A stretch of 64,000 nt of DNA from an uncultured Desulfovibrio sp. (GCA_913063155.1 CAJXYU010000007.1:1-64000), one strand, 5' to 3'; counted from the stretch's first letter, positions 1-9,108 are shown. Notes: generated from the sequence alone by a model not told the origin. Program-made: numbers and translations.

Positions 1-30
1 ATTTTAATTATTAAACAGGAAGCGCAATCT

Positions 31-768
31 ATGACAAAGACATATGATGACGAAAAAGTCAGGCTGGATGAATGCGCCCCGGTGTTTTATTCGGCAAAGG
101 CACAAACTGTCGATCGCCTTCAAAAGATCTTTTGCCTGGAGCATGTCCTTCCGGAGACCAGAGGCCCCAGGGTTCTTGAGTTGTCCTATAATGACGGACT
201 GTGGACCGACGCCATGCTTGAACAGGGATACGGCGTCACCGTCGTCGAAGGCGCCGAACTCCTCATTAATCATGCGCAGAATCGATATGCCGGCAATGCG
301 GATGTGACCTGTGTGCACAGTCTGTTTGAAGAATTTGACACGGATGAAGTGTTTGATGACGTCCTGATGCCATATATCCTGGAGCATGTAATTGCCCCGA
401 GCGACCTTCTAAAGCGCGCCAGAAAATGGGTGAAACCGGGTGGGAATTTTCACATTTTGGTTCCCAATGCGGGTTCCCTCCATCGCAGAATCGGCGTCGC
501 CATGGGGCTCATTCCCGACCTTGATTACCTGGACACGACCGACCTCGAAGTGGGGCACCGGCGCCAATATACTCCCGACATGTTGTCTGCCGATATTGAC
601 GGGGCGGGCCTGAATATCGAGTTTTGCAAAGGCGTATTTGTAAAGCCCCTCAACAGTGCCCTTCTGATGGATTGGCCGGAGGAGCGCTTACGCGGTTTTA
701 ACGCCTTGAGTGAAGAGTTGCCCGACTACTGCGCATTTTTATATGCTAAAGCGACACTTCAGGCGTAA
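31..768 (+). CDS. Class I SAM-dependent methyltransferase
   Basis: This 245-residue protein has the fold order of a class I SAM methyltransferase. A motif I-like strand-loop (VLELSYNDGLW, residues 48-58) is followed by an acidic strand end (VVEGAE, 71-76), a 'MPYILEHV' post-motif, and a 'VKPGG' motif typical of sugar or small-molecule methyltransferases. Motif I lacks the usual GxGxG, so SAM binding is slightly atypical. The ATG is preceded by an AGGA ribosome site at 16-19. It is the first gene of the glycan locus in the window and lies 13 bases before a GT2 glycosyltransferase, so a sugar or glycan substrate is likely but inferred. The operon may begin to the left of the window. Confidence 0.8.
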   Translation: MTKTYDDEKVRLDECAPVFYSAKAQTVDRLQKIFCLEHVLPETRGPRVLELSYNDGLWTDAMLEQGYGVTVVEGAELLINHAQNRYAGNADVTCVHSLFEEFDTDEVFDDVLMPYILEHVIAPSDLLKRARKWVKPGGNFHILVPNAGSLHRRIGVAMGLIPDLDYLDTTDLEVGHRRQYTPDMLSADIDGAGLNIEFCKGVFVKPLNSALLMDWPEERLRGFNALSEELPDYCAFLYAKATLQA

Positions 769-781
769 TGAGGAGCCCTGA

Positions 782-1522
782 ATGAAACGGTACAGTCTGT
801 CCCTGTTGGCATGGGCATATAATGAAGAAATCAACGTGGAGGATTTCATCACAAAATCAATTCGGGATCTGGAAAGAGTTTCCGACGATTTTGAGCTGAT
901 TCTTGTGGATGACGGTTCCACCGATGCCACAGGTAGCCTGATTGAAAAGTATGCAAGGAAAGACGGCAGAATCAAGTTGATCAAGCATTCCTACAATATG
1001 AACGTGGGGAAATGTATCCCGCATGCCGTGAAGGCCGCCACGAAGGAGATTCTGTTCTGGAACACTTTTGACAACAGCTACGATACTGCTGACCTTGAAA
1101 GGTATCTCAAATGGCTCGACCACTATGACATTGTTCAGTGCGTTCGTCCTCACGGCGGTTCGGACAACTTGATCAAGCACATCATTTCCAGGGTGAACTA
1201 CTTCATTCTTCGTCTCGCCAGCGGAGTGCCGATGAGTGACTTCCAAAATCGGACCTTTCACAGAACACGCAGGGCTCAGAAAATAGTCTTTGAATCCAAC
1301 TCGGCAATCACCAACCCGGAAATGCTCATCAAGTGCTATTATGAAGGGGCTGCCATTGCGGAAGTCCCGCTTGAGTTCACGCGAAGGGAAAAGGGAGAGG
1401 CCAAAGGAACCAAGCTTCCCTTTCTCCTTCGCTCCATAGGCCAAGTATTGCGATGGGCTCTGTTGTGGAGATTCAGAGCTTTCCCCTGGACCAAAGCCGG
1501 AACCGTGACTTCCGTGGAGTAA
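782..1522 (+). CDS. Glycosyltransferase family 2
   Basis: This 246-residue protein has a GT-A fold N terminus. The sequence 'WAYNEE' (residues 11-16) and DDGSTD (43-48) are the nucleotide-sugar-binding motifs of GT2 enzymes of the polyprenyl-phosphate-sugar/DPM1 type. There is no C-terminal membrane pair, so it is probably a soluble or peripheral cytoplasmic enzyme acting at the inner membrane. Its start has a strong GAGGAG ribosome site. It lies between the methyltransferase (13 bases upstream) and the M20 hydrolase (9 bases downstream), which indicates co-transcription. Donor and acceptor sugars cannot be read from the sequence. Confidence 0.88.
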   Translation: MKRYSLSLLAWAYNEEINVEDFITKSIRDLERVSDDFELILVDDGSTDATGSLIEKYARKDGRIKLIKHSYNMNVGKCIPHAVKAATKEILFWNTFDNSYDTADLERYLKWLDHYDIVQCVRPHGGSDNLIKHIISRVNYFILRLASGVPMSDFQNRTFHRTRRAQKIVFESNSAITNPEMLIKCYYEGAAIAEVPLEFTRREKGEAKGTKLPFLLRSIGQVLRWALLWRFRAFPWTKAGTVTSVE

Positions 1523-1531
1523 GAGTTTGAA

Positions 1532-2806
1532 ATGGGGAACTTTACGATTCACGAGGCAACGCTACATGCCCTTATAGAACAAAAAGCGCATTATTGGCTT
1601 GATTTTCTCAATCGGTTGGTGGGCGCTCCCAGCATCACCGGCAAGGAGGGGGGCTGTCAGGGGATGGTTCGACAGGCCATGAAGGATAAAGGGTTTTACG
1701 AGCGGGATGTATTGTGTGATTCAACTCCACCGTTTCACGAAACCAATCGCACATACTTCGACCGTCCCAACATTGTTGGGAGGGTCTCGGGTAAAGGGGA
1801 TTCCGACTTTATTCTCAACGCCCATATCGACACCGCTCCAGTAGAAGATGAAGATTCTTGGGATTTTCCTCCCTTTGAACCGACTGTCAAAGACGGCAGG
1901 CTTTATGGGCGGGGTGCTTTGGACGACAAGGCAGGAGTCGCGATGCTGCTGCTCCTCGCCGAAGCTTTTCAGGAAGCGGATCTTGAGTTGCCGGGTGACA
2001 TAATACTTCAAAGCGTGATCGAAGACGAAGATTCGGGGAACGGAACACTGGCTTGCACAAGAGCGGGGTACCATGCCAATGCAGCCATCATCATTGACGG
2101 TACATGGCCCCAGAGAATCATCGACGCCCACCTCGGCCAGCTCTGGCTGACATTCAACATAACGGGAGACCCCACTCCGTCCTGCAGCTGCGGGAGAGGT
2201 TCCAACCCGATAAAGATGGCGAACACCCTTCTTTGCAGGCTCGAGAATTGGGCGACGCAGTCCTGTCTCAAGGGAGAGTGGGAAGGGATCTCAACTCCTT
2301 ATTTTATCAGCCCGGGTACTTTTCATTCCGGGAAATGGAACGGCGCCACCCCCGAGCAATGCACCATGTCATGTCAGATCGGCTTTCCTCCGCCCCACAC
2401 GCCAAAGACAATCCAGGCAGAGGTGGATAAAATCATAAAAGAACTTCCAGCAACATCCCTCAACCGCATTGAGTATGTTGTTGGAGAGCTTTGCACTGCG
2501 CCCTTTGCCAATAGAGATAATGCCCTGGTCGGGATACTCAAAGGCACCATTTCGCGAATGCGCCCGGACGACCTGGAGCCCAAAAACGTGGCCGTGACCG
2601 GCCATTGCGACCTCAGGCATCTGGTTACCGGTTCGGGCGCGCCAGCCGCGGCTTGTCTGTACGGCCCAGGTGGTGGGGAGAATCCGCATGTCAGAAACGA
2701 GTGTTACATACTGGAGCACTTTATTCCCGTAGCGCAAACCATATCAAGTGCGATACTGGCCTGGTACGACCGGGAGGCATGGAACAGTACTCGGTCGAAA
2801 GAGTAA
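1532..2806 (+). CDS. M20-family metallohydrolase (ArgE/DapE-like)
   Basis: This 424-residue protein carries the zinc-ligand pattern of the M20 peptidase/deacylase family. H98 and D100 lie in 'NAHIDTAP', D131 or D132 in 'GRGALDDKAG', and the general-base and ligand acids in 'IEDEDSGN' (E165-E167). Family members hydrolyse amide bonds of N-acyl amino acids or peptides. Inside a glycan cluster it could deacylate an N-acyl amino-sugar or amino-acid substituent; this is inference. The usual 'DEE.G' motif appears as EDEDSG, a small deviation. Radical SAM, dehydratase and aminotransferase genes follow it directly, which suggests one pathway. Confidence 0.85.
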   Translation: MGNFTIHEATLHALIEQKAHYWLDFLNRLVGAPSITGKEGGCQGMVRQAMKDKGFYERDVLCDSTPPFHETNRTYFDRPNIVGRVSGKGDSDFILNAHIDTAPVEDEDSWDFPPFEPTVKDGRLYGRGALDDKAGVAMLLLLAEAFQEADLELPGDIILQSVIEDEDSGNGTLACTRAGYHANAAIIIDGTWPQRIIDAHLGQLWLTFNITGDPTPSCSCGRGSNPIKMANTLLCRLENWATQSCLKGEWEGISTPYFISPGTFHSGKWNGATPEQCTMSCQIGFPPPHTPKTIQAEVDKIIKELPATSLNRIEYVVGELCTAPFANRDNALVGILKGTISRMRPDDLEPKNVAVTGHCDLRHLVTGSGAPAAACLYGPGGGENPHVRNECYILEHFIPVAQTISSAILAWYDREAWNSTRSKE

Positions 2807-2892
2807 ATGTCTTTGACATAGGAGCTTGCCAGGATTACATACGTGTTTGCTATATAATCGAAAATCCACAATGTTTGATTTTGTTAACAAAG

Positions 2893-3897
2893 ATGGCGAC
2901 TACGCATTCTTCAGCCAAAAGGATCAGATCCGTGTCTTCCAACACCATAAAACATACGCAAGAACAATACGGCATTCGTCCGGAAGCGGAACAGTATCCG
3001 ATGATGCTTGTTCTTTCCTTTGTATACATGTGTAATGCAGGATGTCCGAACTGTCCGTACAACAATTCAGATATTCGAAGCTCCTACCAGGACGCCATGA
3101 TCATGAGCGAGGCCGTTTTCAAGCGGATCGCCGACGAGAGCGGGCCTCACAACTCCCTTCTGCGAATATCGGGTGGCGGTGAGCCCATGCTGCATTCAAA
3201 GGCAGTCGAGCTTATCGAGTACGCCAAGGAGAAAGGGTGTCGCGTCGGCCTCATCACGAACGGGTCCCGGTTTGACGAAGAAAAATTGACCCGGCTCATT
3301 CGTTGCGGAATTGATGCCATTGAATTCAGCGTGGACGCGGGAGATGAGGAGACCTACACCATGGTCAGACCCAATCTCGATTGGGACAATCTCGTTCAAA
3401 GCGTCAAAATGGCGGTGCGTATACGTAACGAACTGAAAGCGGATACCAGGATCGTTTGCAGCGTCATCAATCAGAAGGGCGTGGACGTGGATAAAGCGGA
3501 AGCCTTTTGGGAGGAGATTGTCGATAAGGTCCAAGTCCGGAAATACCTGACCTGGGGCTACAACGAAAACCATTCCGCCGATGACAGCCCGTACCTCCCC
3601 CCCGAGGACCGGCTTCCGTGTCCATGGCTCTTCGAACGATTCAACATCGATTCCCGTGGCGACGTCACTCTTTGCGGTGAGGATATAGCTTTCGCTGAAA
3701 AATTCGCCAATATTATGGAGCGTTCAATTCAAGACATATGGCACGGCGAAGAGTTTAATAAATTCAGGAGACTGCATTTGGGAGGAAAAGGTCATCACGT
3801 GCCCATCTGCTCCACATGCCCGGATTGGAAATATCGTTCCTGGAATTACAACTACTGGAAAATACTTAAAGACGCCGAGGATAAAATCAAGTCCTGA
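2893..3897 (+). CDS. Radical SAM enzyme with SPASM-like C terminus
   Basis: This 334-residue radical SAM protein has a canonical CxxxCxxC cluster motif at C47, C51 and C54 (CNAGCPNC) and a GGE motif (SGGGEP) for SAM binding. The C-terminal part has further cysteines ('LPCPWLFERF', 'DVTLCGED', 'ICSTCPDW'), as in SPASM/twitch auxiliary Fe-S domains. I chose ATG 2893 because the frame upstream of it overlaps the M20 gene and does not read as protein. The ribosome site is weak, and TTG 2881 is an alternative. Its place between an M20 hydrolase and a nucleotide-sugar dehydratase suggests a sugar- or peptide-modifying radical step. The substrate is unknown. Confidence 0.82.
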   Translation: MATTHSSAKRIRSVSSNTIKHTQEQYGIRPEAEQYPMMLVLSFVYMCNAGCPNCPYNNSDIRSSYQDAMIMSEAVFKRIADESGPHNSLLRISGGGEPMLHSKAVELIEYAKEKGCRVGLITNGSRFDEEKLTRLIRCGIDAIEFSVDAGDEETYTMVRPNLDWDNLVQSVKMAVRIRNELKADTRIVCSVINQKGVDVDKAEAFWEEIVDKVQVRKYLTWGYNENHSADDSPYLPPEDRLPCPWLFERFNIDSRGDVTLCGEDIAFAEKFANIMERSIQDIWHGEEFNKFRRLHLGGKGHHVPICSTCPDWKYRSWNYNYWKILKDAEDKIKS

Positions 3898-3949
3898 TCA
3901 AAACGTTCCTTACGGTTTTGGCAACGACTAACTGGAGACACAGCAGATC

Positions 3950-4987
3950 ATGAAAACCATATTGATTACAGGCGGCGCCGGATTCATAGGCTCTGCCTTC
4001 ACCAAATACATTTACGAAAAATATCCAGAGTATAAGATTATTGTACTTGATGCGCTTACCTACGCTGGCAATATTGAAAACCTGCCGGTCGACATTTGCA
4101 AGGCTCTTGACAACGAGCGATTCGAATTCTGGAACGGCAATATCCTTAACGGACCGTTGGTCAACAGTCTTGTGGCGCGCTCGGAATATGTTGTTCATTT
4201 TGCTGCCGAAAGCCACGTTACCCGATCAATTTTCGATAACAAGCTCTTTTTCGAAACCGATGTGCTGGGCACACAGGTTATTGCCAACGCGGTTTGTCGA
4301 TATAAGGATACGGTCAGACGTTTTATTCATATCTCGACTTCCGAAGTTTACGGAACGGCCGCGACAAGCGCCATGAATGAGGACCATCCTCTCAATCCCA
4401 TGAGTCCCTACGCCGCCGCCAAAGCAGGGGCGGACAGGCTTGTCTACTCCTACTGGTCTACATACACTATTCCGGCCGTCATAATCAGGCCTTTCAACAA
4501 CTACGGCCCAAGGCAGCATCTGGAAAAGGTTATCCCTCGTTTCATCACCAGCGTTATGCTCGGAGAACAGCTTCGAGTGCATGGCGACGGCCAGTCTGCG
4601 CGCGACTTCGTCCATACTGATGACACATGTCGCGCCATTGATCTCGCACTTCATGCGGATGAGAAGCTGGTTGTCGGCGAGGTCTTCAATGTCGGTTCCG
4701 GAGCCGACAGGAGCATCCTTTCGCTTGCCCAAGACATCACATCCCTCATGTGTACCGATAAAAAGTGTTATATCCATGTTGGAGACCGTCCTGGACAGGT
4801 GATGCGTCACACCTGTGACAGCTCGAAAATTGAAGATGTCTTGGGATGGACTCCTTCGGTAAAGTGGGAGGACGGTCTTAAGGATGTCATCGATTGGTAT
4901 AACGATAACGCGGAGTGGTGGCGCAAGATGCTCTGGATGAGGGAAATCCCGATCATCACTGCTGCCGGAGAAAAGGAGCTCCACTAG
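3950..4987 (+). CDS. NAD-dependent nucleotide-sugar 4,6-dehydratase (RmlB/LegB-like SDR)
   Basis: This 345-residue extended SDR has the NAD-binding GGAGFIG motif (residues 8-14), a catalytic Y154-xxx-K158 ('SPYAAAKAG'), and a C-terminal sugar-binding region ('RPFNNYGPRQ', 'HGDGQSARDFVHTDD') like dTDP-glucose 4,6-dehydratase. The canonical TDE triad of RmlB reads T-S-E here (STSEVYG, 129-135), as in UDP-HexNAc dehydratases of the LegB type. The nucleotide-sugar substrate is therefore uncertain. The product would be a 4-keto-6-deoxy sugar, which the DegT aminotransferase 10 bases downstream could aminate at C4. Confidence 0.85.
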   Translation: MKTILITGGAGFIGSAFTKYIYEKYPEYKIIVLDALTYAGNIENLPVDICKALDNERFEFWNGNILNGPLVNSLVARSEYVVHFAAESHVTRSIFDNKLFFETDVLGTQVIANAVCRYKDTVRRFIHISTSEVYGTAATSAMNEDHPLNPMSPYAAAKAGADRLVYSYWSTYTIPAVIIRPFNNYGPRQHLEKVIPRFITSVMLGEQLRVHGDGQSARDFVHTDDTCRAIDLALHADEKLVVGEVFNVGSGADRSILSLAQDITSLMCTDKKCYIHVGDRPGQVMRHTCDSSKIEDVLGWTPSVKWEDGLKDVIDWYNDNAEWWRKMLWMREIPIITAAGEKELH

Positions 4988-4997
4988 AGGATGTCCT

Positions 4998-6119
4998 ATG
5001 AAAGTGGAATTCTATAAGCATGCCCTGGCTGAAGAAGACGTGGAAAATGTGGGGAAGACGCTTAGATCGTTGTTTCTCACAACAGGGCCGGTGTGCGCTG
5101 AAGTGGAGAGACGTTTTGCCGAATACACCGGGCTTGCCCACTGTGTGGCACTCAACTCATGTACAGCGGCTCTTCATCTGGGGTTGCTTGCCTTAGGGAT
5201 CGGGGACGGAGATGAAGTCATCACGACTCCCATGACTTTCATTGCCACCGCTACAGCCATAGCCCATACCGGTGCAACCCCGGTTCTGGCGGACATCGAG
5301 GCTGCAACCGGCCTTATTGATCCCAAAGCCGTGGAACGGGCCATAACTCCAAAGACCAAGGCTATCCTGCCTGTGCATCTCTACGGGGTAATGGCCGACA
5401 TGAGGGCGCTTCATTCCATAGCGGACACGCACGGGCTTCATTTGTTGGAGGATGCCGCTCATTGCATAGAAGCAGAGAGAGACGGCATCCATCCGGGCCG
5501 GTTATCGCGCGGAGCATGCTATAGCTTTTACGCAACGAAGAATTTGACCTGTGGTGAAGGCGGCGCACTGGGGACATGCGATGAAGAAATGGCACACCGG
5601 GTGCGCCTGCTCAGGCAGCACGGCATGTCGAAAGAAGCAGCCAACCGCTACCATGGGAATTACGTCCACTGGGACATGCTTGAACTCGGATGGAAGTATA
5701 ATCTGAGTGATATCAATGCCTCTCTCCTTCTTTCCCAGATTGAGAGGCTTGATGCGCAACTCGCTTTAAGGCAACACGCTTATGACCAATATGTCGAGAT
5801 GCTTGCCGGAATTCCGCAGATAACCATTCCATCCGTTGTGGGTAAAGCCGCACATCACTTGTTCACGATCCAGGTTCCTGCGGAAGACAGGGATAACCTG
5901 CTGCACCACCTTGGGAATAACGCTGTAGGCACAGCGGTCAACTACCGCGCGATCCATACACTTTCATGGTTGAAAAAGACGTACAACCATCGGCCTGAAG
6001 ATTTTCCCAATGCCCTTCGGTTCGGGCGCCGGACCCTTTCTCTTCCGTTTTATCCGGGCATCAAGACGGAAGAAATTGAATACGTTTCAGACACTCTGCG
6101 TAGCTATTGGGCTAACTGA
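4998..6119 (+). CDS. DegT/DnrJ/EryC1/StrS family PLP aminotransferase
   Basis: This 373-residue sugar aminotransferase has the PLP lysine K181 in 'FYATKNLTCGEGGA' and the pyridine-nitrogen-binding D152 in 'LEDAAH'. The TGPVCAEVE/NSCTAALH N terminus is typical of the family. These enzymes transfer an amino group from glutamate to a keto sugar nucleotide. Adjacent to a 4,6-dehydratase, it probably makes a 4-amino-4,6-dideoxy sugar for the surface glycan. No acyltransferase lies directly next to it, but an LbetaH acyltransferase is encoded at 20,459. The full family length is present. Confidence 0.9.
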   Translation: MKVEFYKHALAEEDVENVGKTLRSLFLTTGPVCAEVERRFAEYTGLAHCVALNSCTAALHLGLLALGIGDGDEVITTPMTFIATATAIAHTGATPVLADIEAATGLIDPKAVERAITPKTKAILPVHLYGVMADMRALHSIADTHGLHLLEDAAHCIEAERDGIHPGRLSRGACYSFYATKNLTCGEGGALGTCDEEMAHRVRLLRQHGMSKEAANRYHGNYVHWDMLELGWKYNLSDINASLLLSQIERLDAQLALRQHAYDQYVEMLAGIPQITIPSVVGKAAHHLFTIQVPAEDRDNLLHHLGNNAVGTAVNYRAIHTLSWLKKTYNHRPEDFPNALRFGRRTLSLPFYPGIKTEEIEYVSDTLRSYWAN

Positions 6120-6188
6120 TCACTTAAGTAATATTCGAATCCACCGCGGTGGAACACACAAACCGGATTACACTCGACGAGGCACGAT

Positions 6189-8114
6189 TTGGACGTTCAT
6201 TTATCTCGACTCTGTGGGAAAATGGAGAATGCCAGCCGGCCGCATTGGTACTCTTTCCTCGTTTTCGCGGGCGTTACAATTGCGTTGTATTCCCTGATCG
6301 TGCGTGGGGTCGGTTTTGTGGAGTGGCTCTCCTACGGATCGGCCAGCTATGCTTTTGTGGATTGGAAGCCGCAATTTATTCATTCTCAGTTCCTGACTTT
6401 CGCCAAAGCGAATTCAAGCCCTCTTTTTCTTCTCTACCATCATCTGTTCGGGAAAGTGTTCTCTTCGCCGGCTCTTTATGTCACTGCCAGCGCGCTATCC
6501 ATCGTCGCTTTGTTTTTGCTGACATACAGTGTCGCCTCTGCGCTTATCTCATCCCGGGCCTTTTCCCTGCTGTGCGCCGTCGCTACTACCTGTGCCCAGC
6601 CTCGCTTGTTTGGATTTTCTCTAGGAGATTTCTGGGGACAGATTTCTTATGATCATCACCAGATGTGTATCATGTTTTTGCTTGGAGGCATGGCTCTGGC
6701 TTTACGAAAACATTACTTTTTCGGTGCGATGAGCTGCGCACTCGCCTTTCATCTTCACTCTCTCAATGCATTGATCGCTTATGGATTTCTGATTTTCCCC
6801 TTTTGTGTATCCCTCGTCTACAAACGCGAGTACAAGGGCGCTTTCTGGCTTGCCTTGCTGCCTGCGGTTTCCGTTCTTTTTTTTGCGTTGAAAATGTACC
6901 TCTCCGAAGATCTTGCTTTGGCCACCAGTTCATTCGGAATTCATGATTGGTTTCAATCAGCAATCAGTCTGGCATCCAAATATGATAACTCAATCGCATT
7001 CAACACGATGACATTCGTTCCCTTTTTGTTTCCCATTATGACTGCATGTCTTGCCGTTCTAAAGGAGAAAAAAGGGTATGAATACTATTCGATATGCTTC
7101 TTTTTGGGTGTCACTACAATCCTGTTGGGATTTGAAATCTGCCATCGATCCGGCATTTTCTTCGGAAGCATCACCGTTTGGACTACCATACTTGCCACTT
7201 TTCGGGGATTTTGGGTCATCATGCTGCTGGCCACCATTGGAGCATTGAGAGGAATATCGGCTGGGTATCCCGATGACACCTCGTTGTTCATATTGTCTCT
7301 AATCCTCATACTGCACCTTTTTACCAATTCGCTTATCTCATCCGCAGCGCTCTCTGTTGCCAGCCTTTATGTGGTACGTCTCGATCGCAGAACATTTCTC
7401 TGGTTATCTGTCCTGAACATCATTGGCTATGGCGCATTCTTCGCATCAACGCTCGGAGTTTTCGGCGCGACTCTGGTTGTACCGATTCCAGGTGCCAATG
7501 CCCGCCTCTCCTTCATGCTTTGCCTGTTGGCCATAGCGATAATGACCAACGTCAAAAAAATAGAGAGGCAATGTCAGTTATTTTTTATGGCCCTGTTCTG
7601 CCTGCTGCTGACGCCAAACGGACAAACCATTGTACAACATATCCACGAATACGGCGAGCTACTGTCCAAGTCCAAAATATCCATTAGTGAGTTACTTGTG
7701 AGAAACGGCAAAGATGAACGTAAGCTCAAACTCGCGAAAGAAGCCCTTTCAGCAGTGGAGCCCTATGCTCGAACGGGGCCTATACTCACGCCCATGGACA
7801 TTCCTGCTGAATTGGCTTTTGCCATGGGGGTTCCTCTCTATATTTGCCAAAACGACGTGGTTGCATACTTCAACTTTAAATATGCGCAAGATTATAATAG
7901 CCGTCTTGAGAAGGTTTTCGATCTTGACATGATACAGATCAGGGATAGCGGGTTCCCAGGCTCATTCGACCGCAAGTTTGCACAGTTGGATAGTCGGCAT
8001 CTTAAGTCCGCCATGCGGCAGGAAGGAATCCCGGCGGCTATCACTTTTAAGCCGCGCAAAGGGTTCAAGACGATTTTTCAAAATGATTCTTATTGTGTTG
8101 TAGTTCCTCAGTGA
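6189..8114 (+). CDS. Large polytopic membrane protein, possible GT-C-like glycosyltransferase or polymerase
   Basis: About 641 residues, with roughly ten to twelve hydrophobic segments spread from residue about 22 to about 465, then a soluble C-terminal domain of about 150 residues ('LTPMDIPAELAFAMGVPLYI...'). I do not recognise a named family. The architecture resembles GT-C-type integral glycosyltransferases or glycan polymerases, which fits the locus because no other Wzy/ligase candidate is visible. I used the TTG start at 6189 because a GAGG site lies 6 bases before it. ATG 6222 (11 codons in) is the alternative but has poorly placed Shine-Dalgarno bases. The gene is AT-rich relative to the genes to the right. 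Confidence 0.6.
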   Translation: MDVHLSRLCGKMENASRPHWYSFLVFAGVTIALYSLIVRGVGFVEWLSYGSASYAFVDWKPQFIHSQFLTFAKANSSPLFLLYHHLFGKVFSSPALYVTASALSIVALFLLTYSVASALISSRAFSLLCAVATTCAQPRLFGFSLGDFWGQISYDHHQMCIMFLLGGMALALRKHYFFGAMSCALAFHLHSLNALIAYGFLIFPFCVSLVYKREYKGAFWLALLPAVSVLFFALKMYLSEDLALATSSFGIHDWFQSAISLASKYDNSIAFNTMTFVPFLFPIMTACLAVLKEKKGYEYYSICFFLGVTTILLGFEICHRSGIFFGSITVWTTILATFRGFWVIMLLATIGALRGISAGYPDDTSLFILSLILILHLFTNSLISSAALSVASLYVVRLDRRTFLWLSVLNIIGYGAFFASTLGVFGATLVVPIPGANARLSFMLCLLAIAIMTNVKKIERQCQLFFMALFCLLLTPNGQTIVQHIHEYGELLSKSKISISELLVRNGKDERKLKLAKEALSAVEPYARTGPILTPMDIPAELAFAMGVPLYICQNDVVAYFNFKYAQDYNSRLEKVFDLDMIQIRDSGFPGSFDRKFAQLDSRHLKSAMRQEGIPAAITFKPRKGFKTIFQNDSYCVVVPQ

Positions 8115-8582
8115 CCGTTCATGGCGATCCGCCTTTCCAAAAGACGGTCCGCATCAAATTTAAATGCACGGGGAGAGCACATGGGAGATCATCGGAAACC
8201 AAATACGGCTTTTGGGCGTGGGGCGGTCCGTGTTCAACATCTTTTCTTCGGCGAACACGGGCGTGAGCTGGCTTCTTGCGTTTAAGGTTCACATATCCGT
8301 TGGTGTCGGAGGCTTTTTGTCTCCGCGCTTCGTTTCTTTGCAGTACGCGGCATTTGTCATCATTTGGCATGAGTCCTTGCTGTACTGCAATTTTCCACGG
8401 GTTCGAAAGTCTGATGATCCGGTGCTTGGTAAATCCCGATTCGTGCCCGAGAAAATTTTCGGCGTCGTTTGAGTCTGAGATTCCTGGCTTATATTTAGTT
8501 TGAAGGTTTTCCGTGCTGCACGATACAGCACAGCTCATTGCTGTTTATTTACTTTTGTTCAGTTTTTTTGTACAAAAAGCGC
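8115..8582 (+). other. Intergenic region without a convincing gene
   Basis: This 468-base stretch lies between the AT-rich left sub-cluster and the regulator at 8583. Open frames exist on both strands (for example 8164-8472 plus and 8119-8538 minus), but their products are rich in Arg, Ser and Cys, lack recognisable motifs and lack good ribosome sites. Near its right end is a GTGCTG-N7-CAGCAC inverted repeat (8513-8531), listed separately. It could be a promoter/operator region or the remnant of a lost gene. Confidence 0.5.
8513..8531. promoter_or_regulatory. Inverted repeat upstream of the HTH regulator
   Basis: GTGCTG, seven bases, CAGCAC: a perfect 6+6 inverted repeat 52 bases before the start codon of the HTH-nucleotidyltransferase gene. 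A dyad in this position could be an autoregulatory operator. This is inferred from placement only. Confidence 0.35.
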
Positions 8583-9107
8583 ATGTTGACAGAGCTGTTC
8601 ACATCCAAAACGCGTATAAAAGTGCTGCTGAAGCTGTTTTTAAATCCTGAAGTATCCTGTTATCTCAGAGAGTTGTCCTCAGAATTCCAAGTTTCCCCAA
8701 ACGCAATCAAGGGAGAACTCGACAGTTTGAGCGAGGCCGGCTACCTGGAGCGGAAGCAGAACGGGCGCAGCGTGTATTTTCAGGCCAACAAAAGCCATCC
8801 TTTCTTCCCTGAGATCAGTTCTATTGTCCGTAAGTCGCTGGGCATTGATCGGCTGGTGGACGAAGTTCTGGCGAGCCTTGGCAGAGTGGATTCGATCTAT
8901 ATTCTGGATGATTATGCCATGGGTAAGGACTCCGGACTGATAGATGCGCTTGTCGTGGGCGATATCGACACCAACCGTCTTGATGAACTCCGTCGTCTTG
9001 TGGAAGGCAAGATCAACCGCAAGGTCAGGATCGTCAGCTTGGGAATCGCCGAGTTCGAAGAGTGCAGCGGCATTTTTCTGAGCAGGCCACATTGGAAGGT
9101 TGTCTGA
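8583..9107 (+). CDS. Winged-helix regulator fused to a degenerate nucleotidyltransferase-like domain
   Basis: A 174-residue protein from ATG 8583. Residues 1-75 form an ArsR/MarR-like winged helix ('YLRELSSEFQVSPNAIKGELDSLSEAGYLE', with the wing at 'GRSVYFQAN'). Residues about 100-165 resemble a minimal nucleotidyltransferase (MNT) domain, but the active site is degraded. The usual GSxARG...D-x-D pattern reads 'DDYAMGKDSGLIDALVVG', without the GS pair or the paired aspartates. It probably binds DNA and perhaps senses a nucleotide without transferring it. Its stop codon lies 1 base before the ABC transporter start, so it heads that operon and probably regulates it. Confidence 0.72.
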   Translation: MLTELFTSKTRIKVLLKLFLNPEVSCYLRELSSEFQVSPNAIKGELDSLSEAGYLERKQNGRSVYFQANKSHPFFPEISSIVRKSLGIDRLVDEVLASLGRVDSIYILDDYAMGKDSGLIDALVVGDIDTNRLDELRRLVEGKINRKVRIVSLGIAEFEECSGIFLSRPHWKVV

Positions 9108-9108
9108 T

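Noticed and set aside
8219..8236. A GGCGGT...GTG segment resembling the RfaH ops element
   Set aside because: It lacks the core TAGC of the ops consensus and is not placed near a long operon start in a typical way.
8119..8538. A 139-codon minus-strand frame in the gap before the HTH regulator
   Set aside because: No motif, high Arg/Ser/Cys content and no ribosome site.
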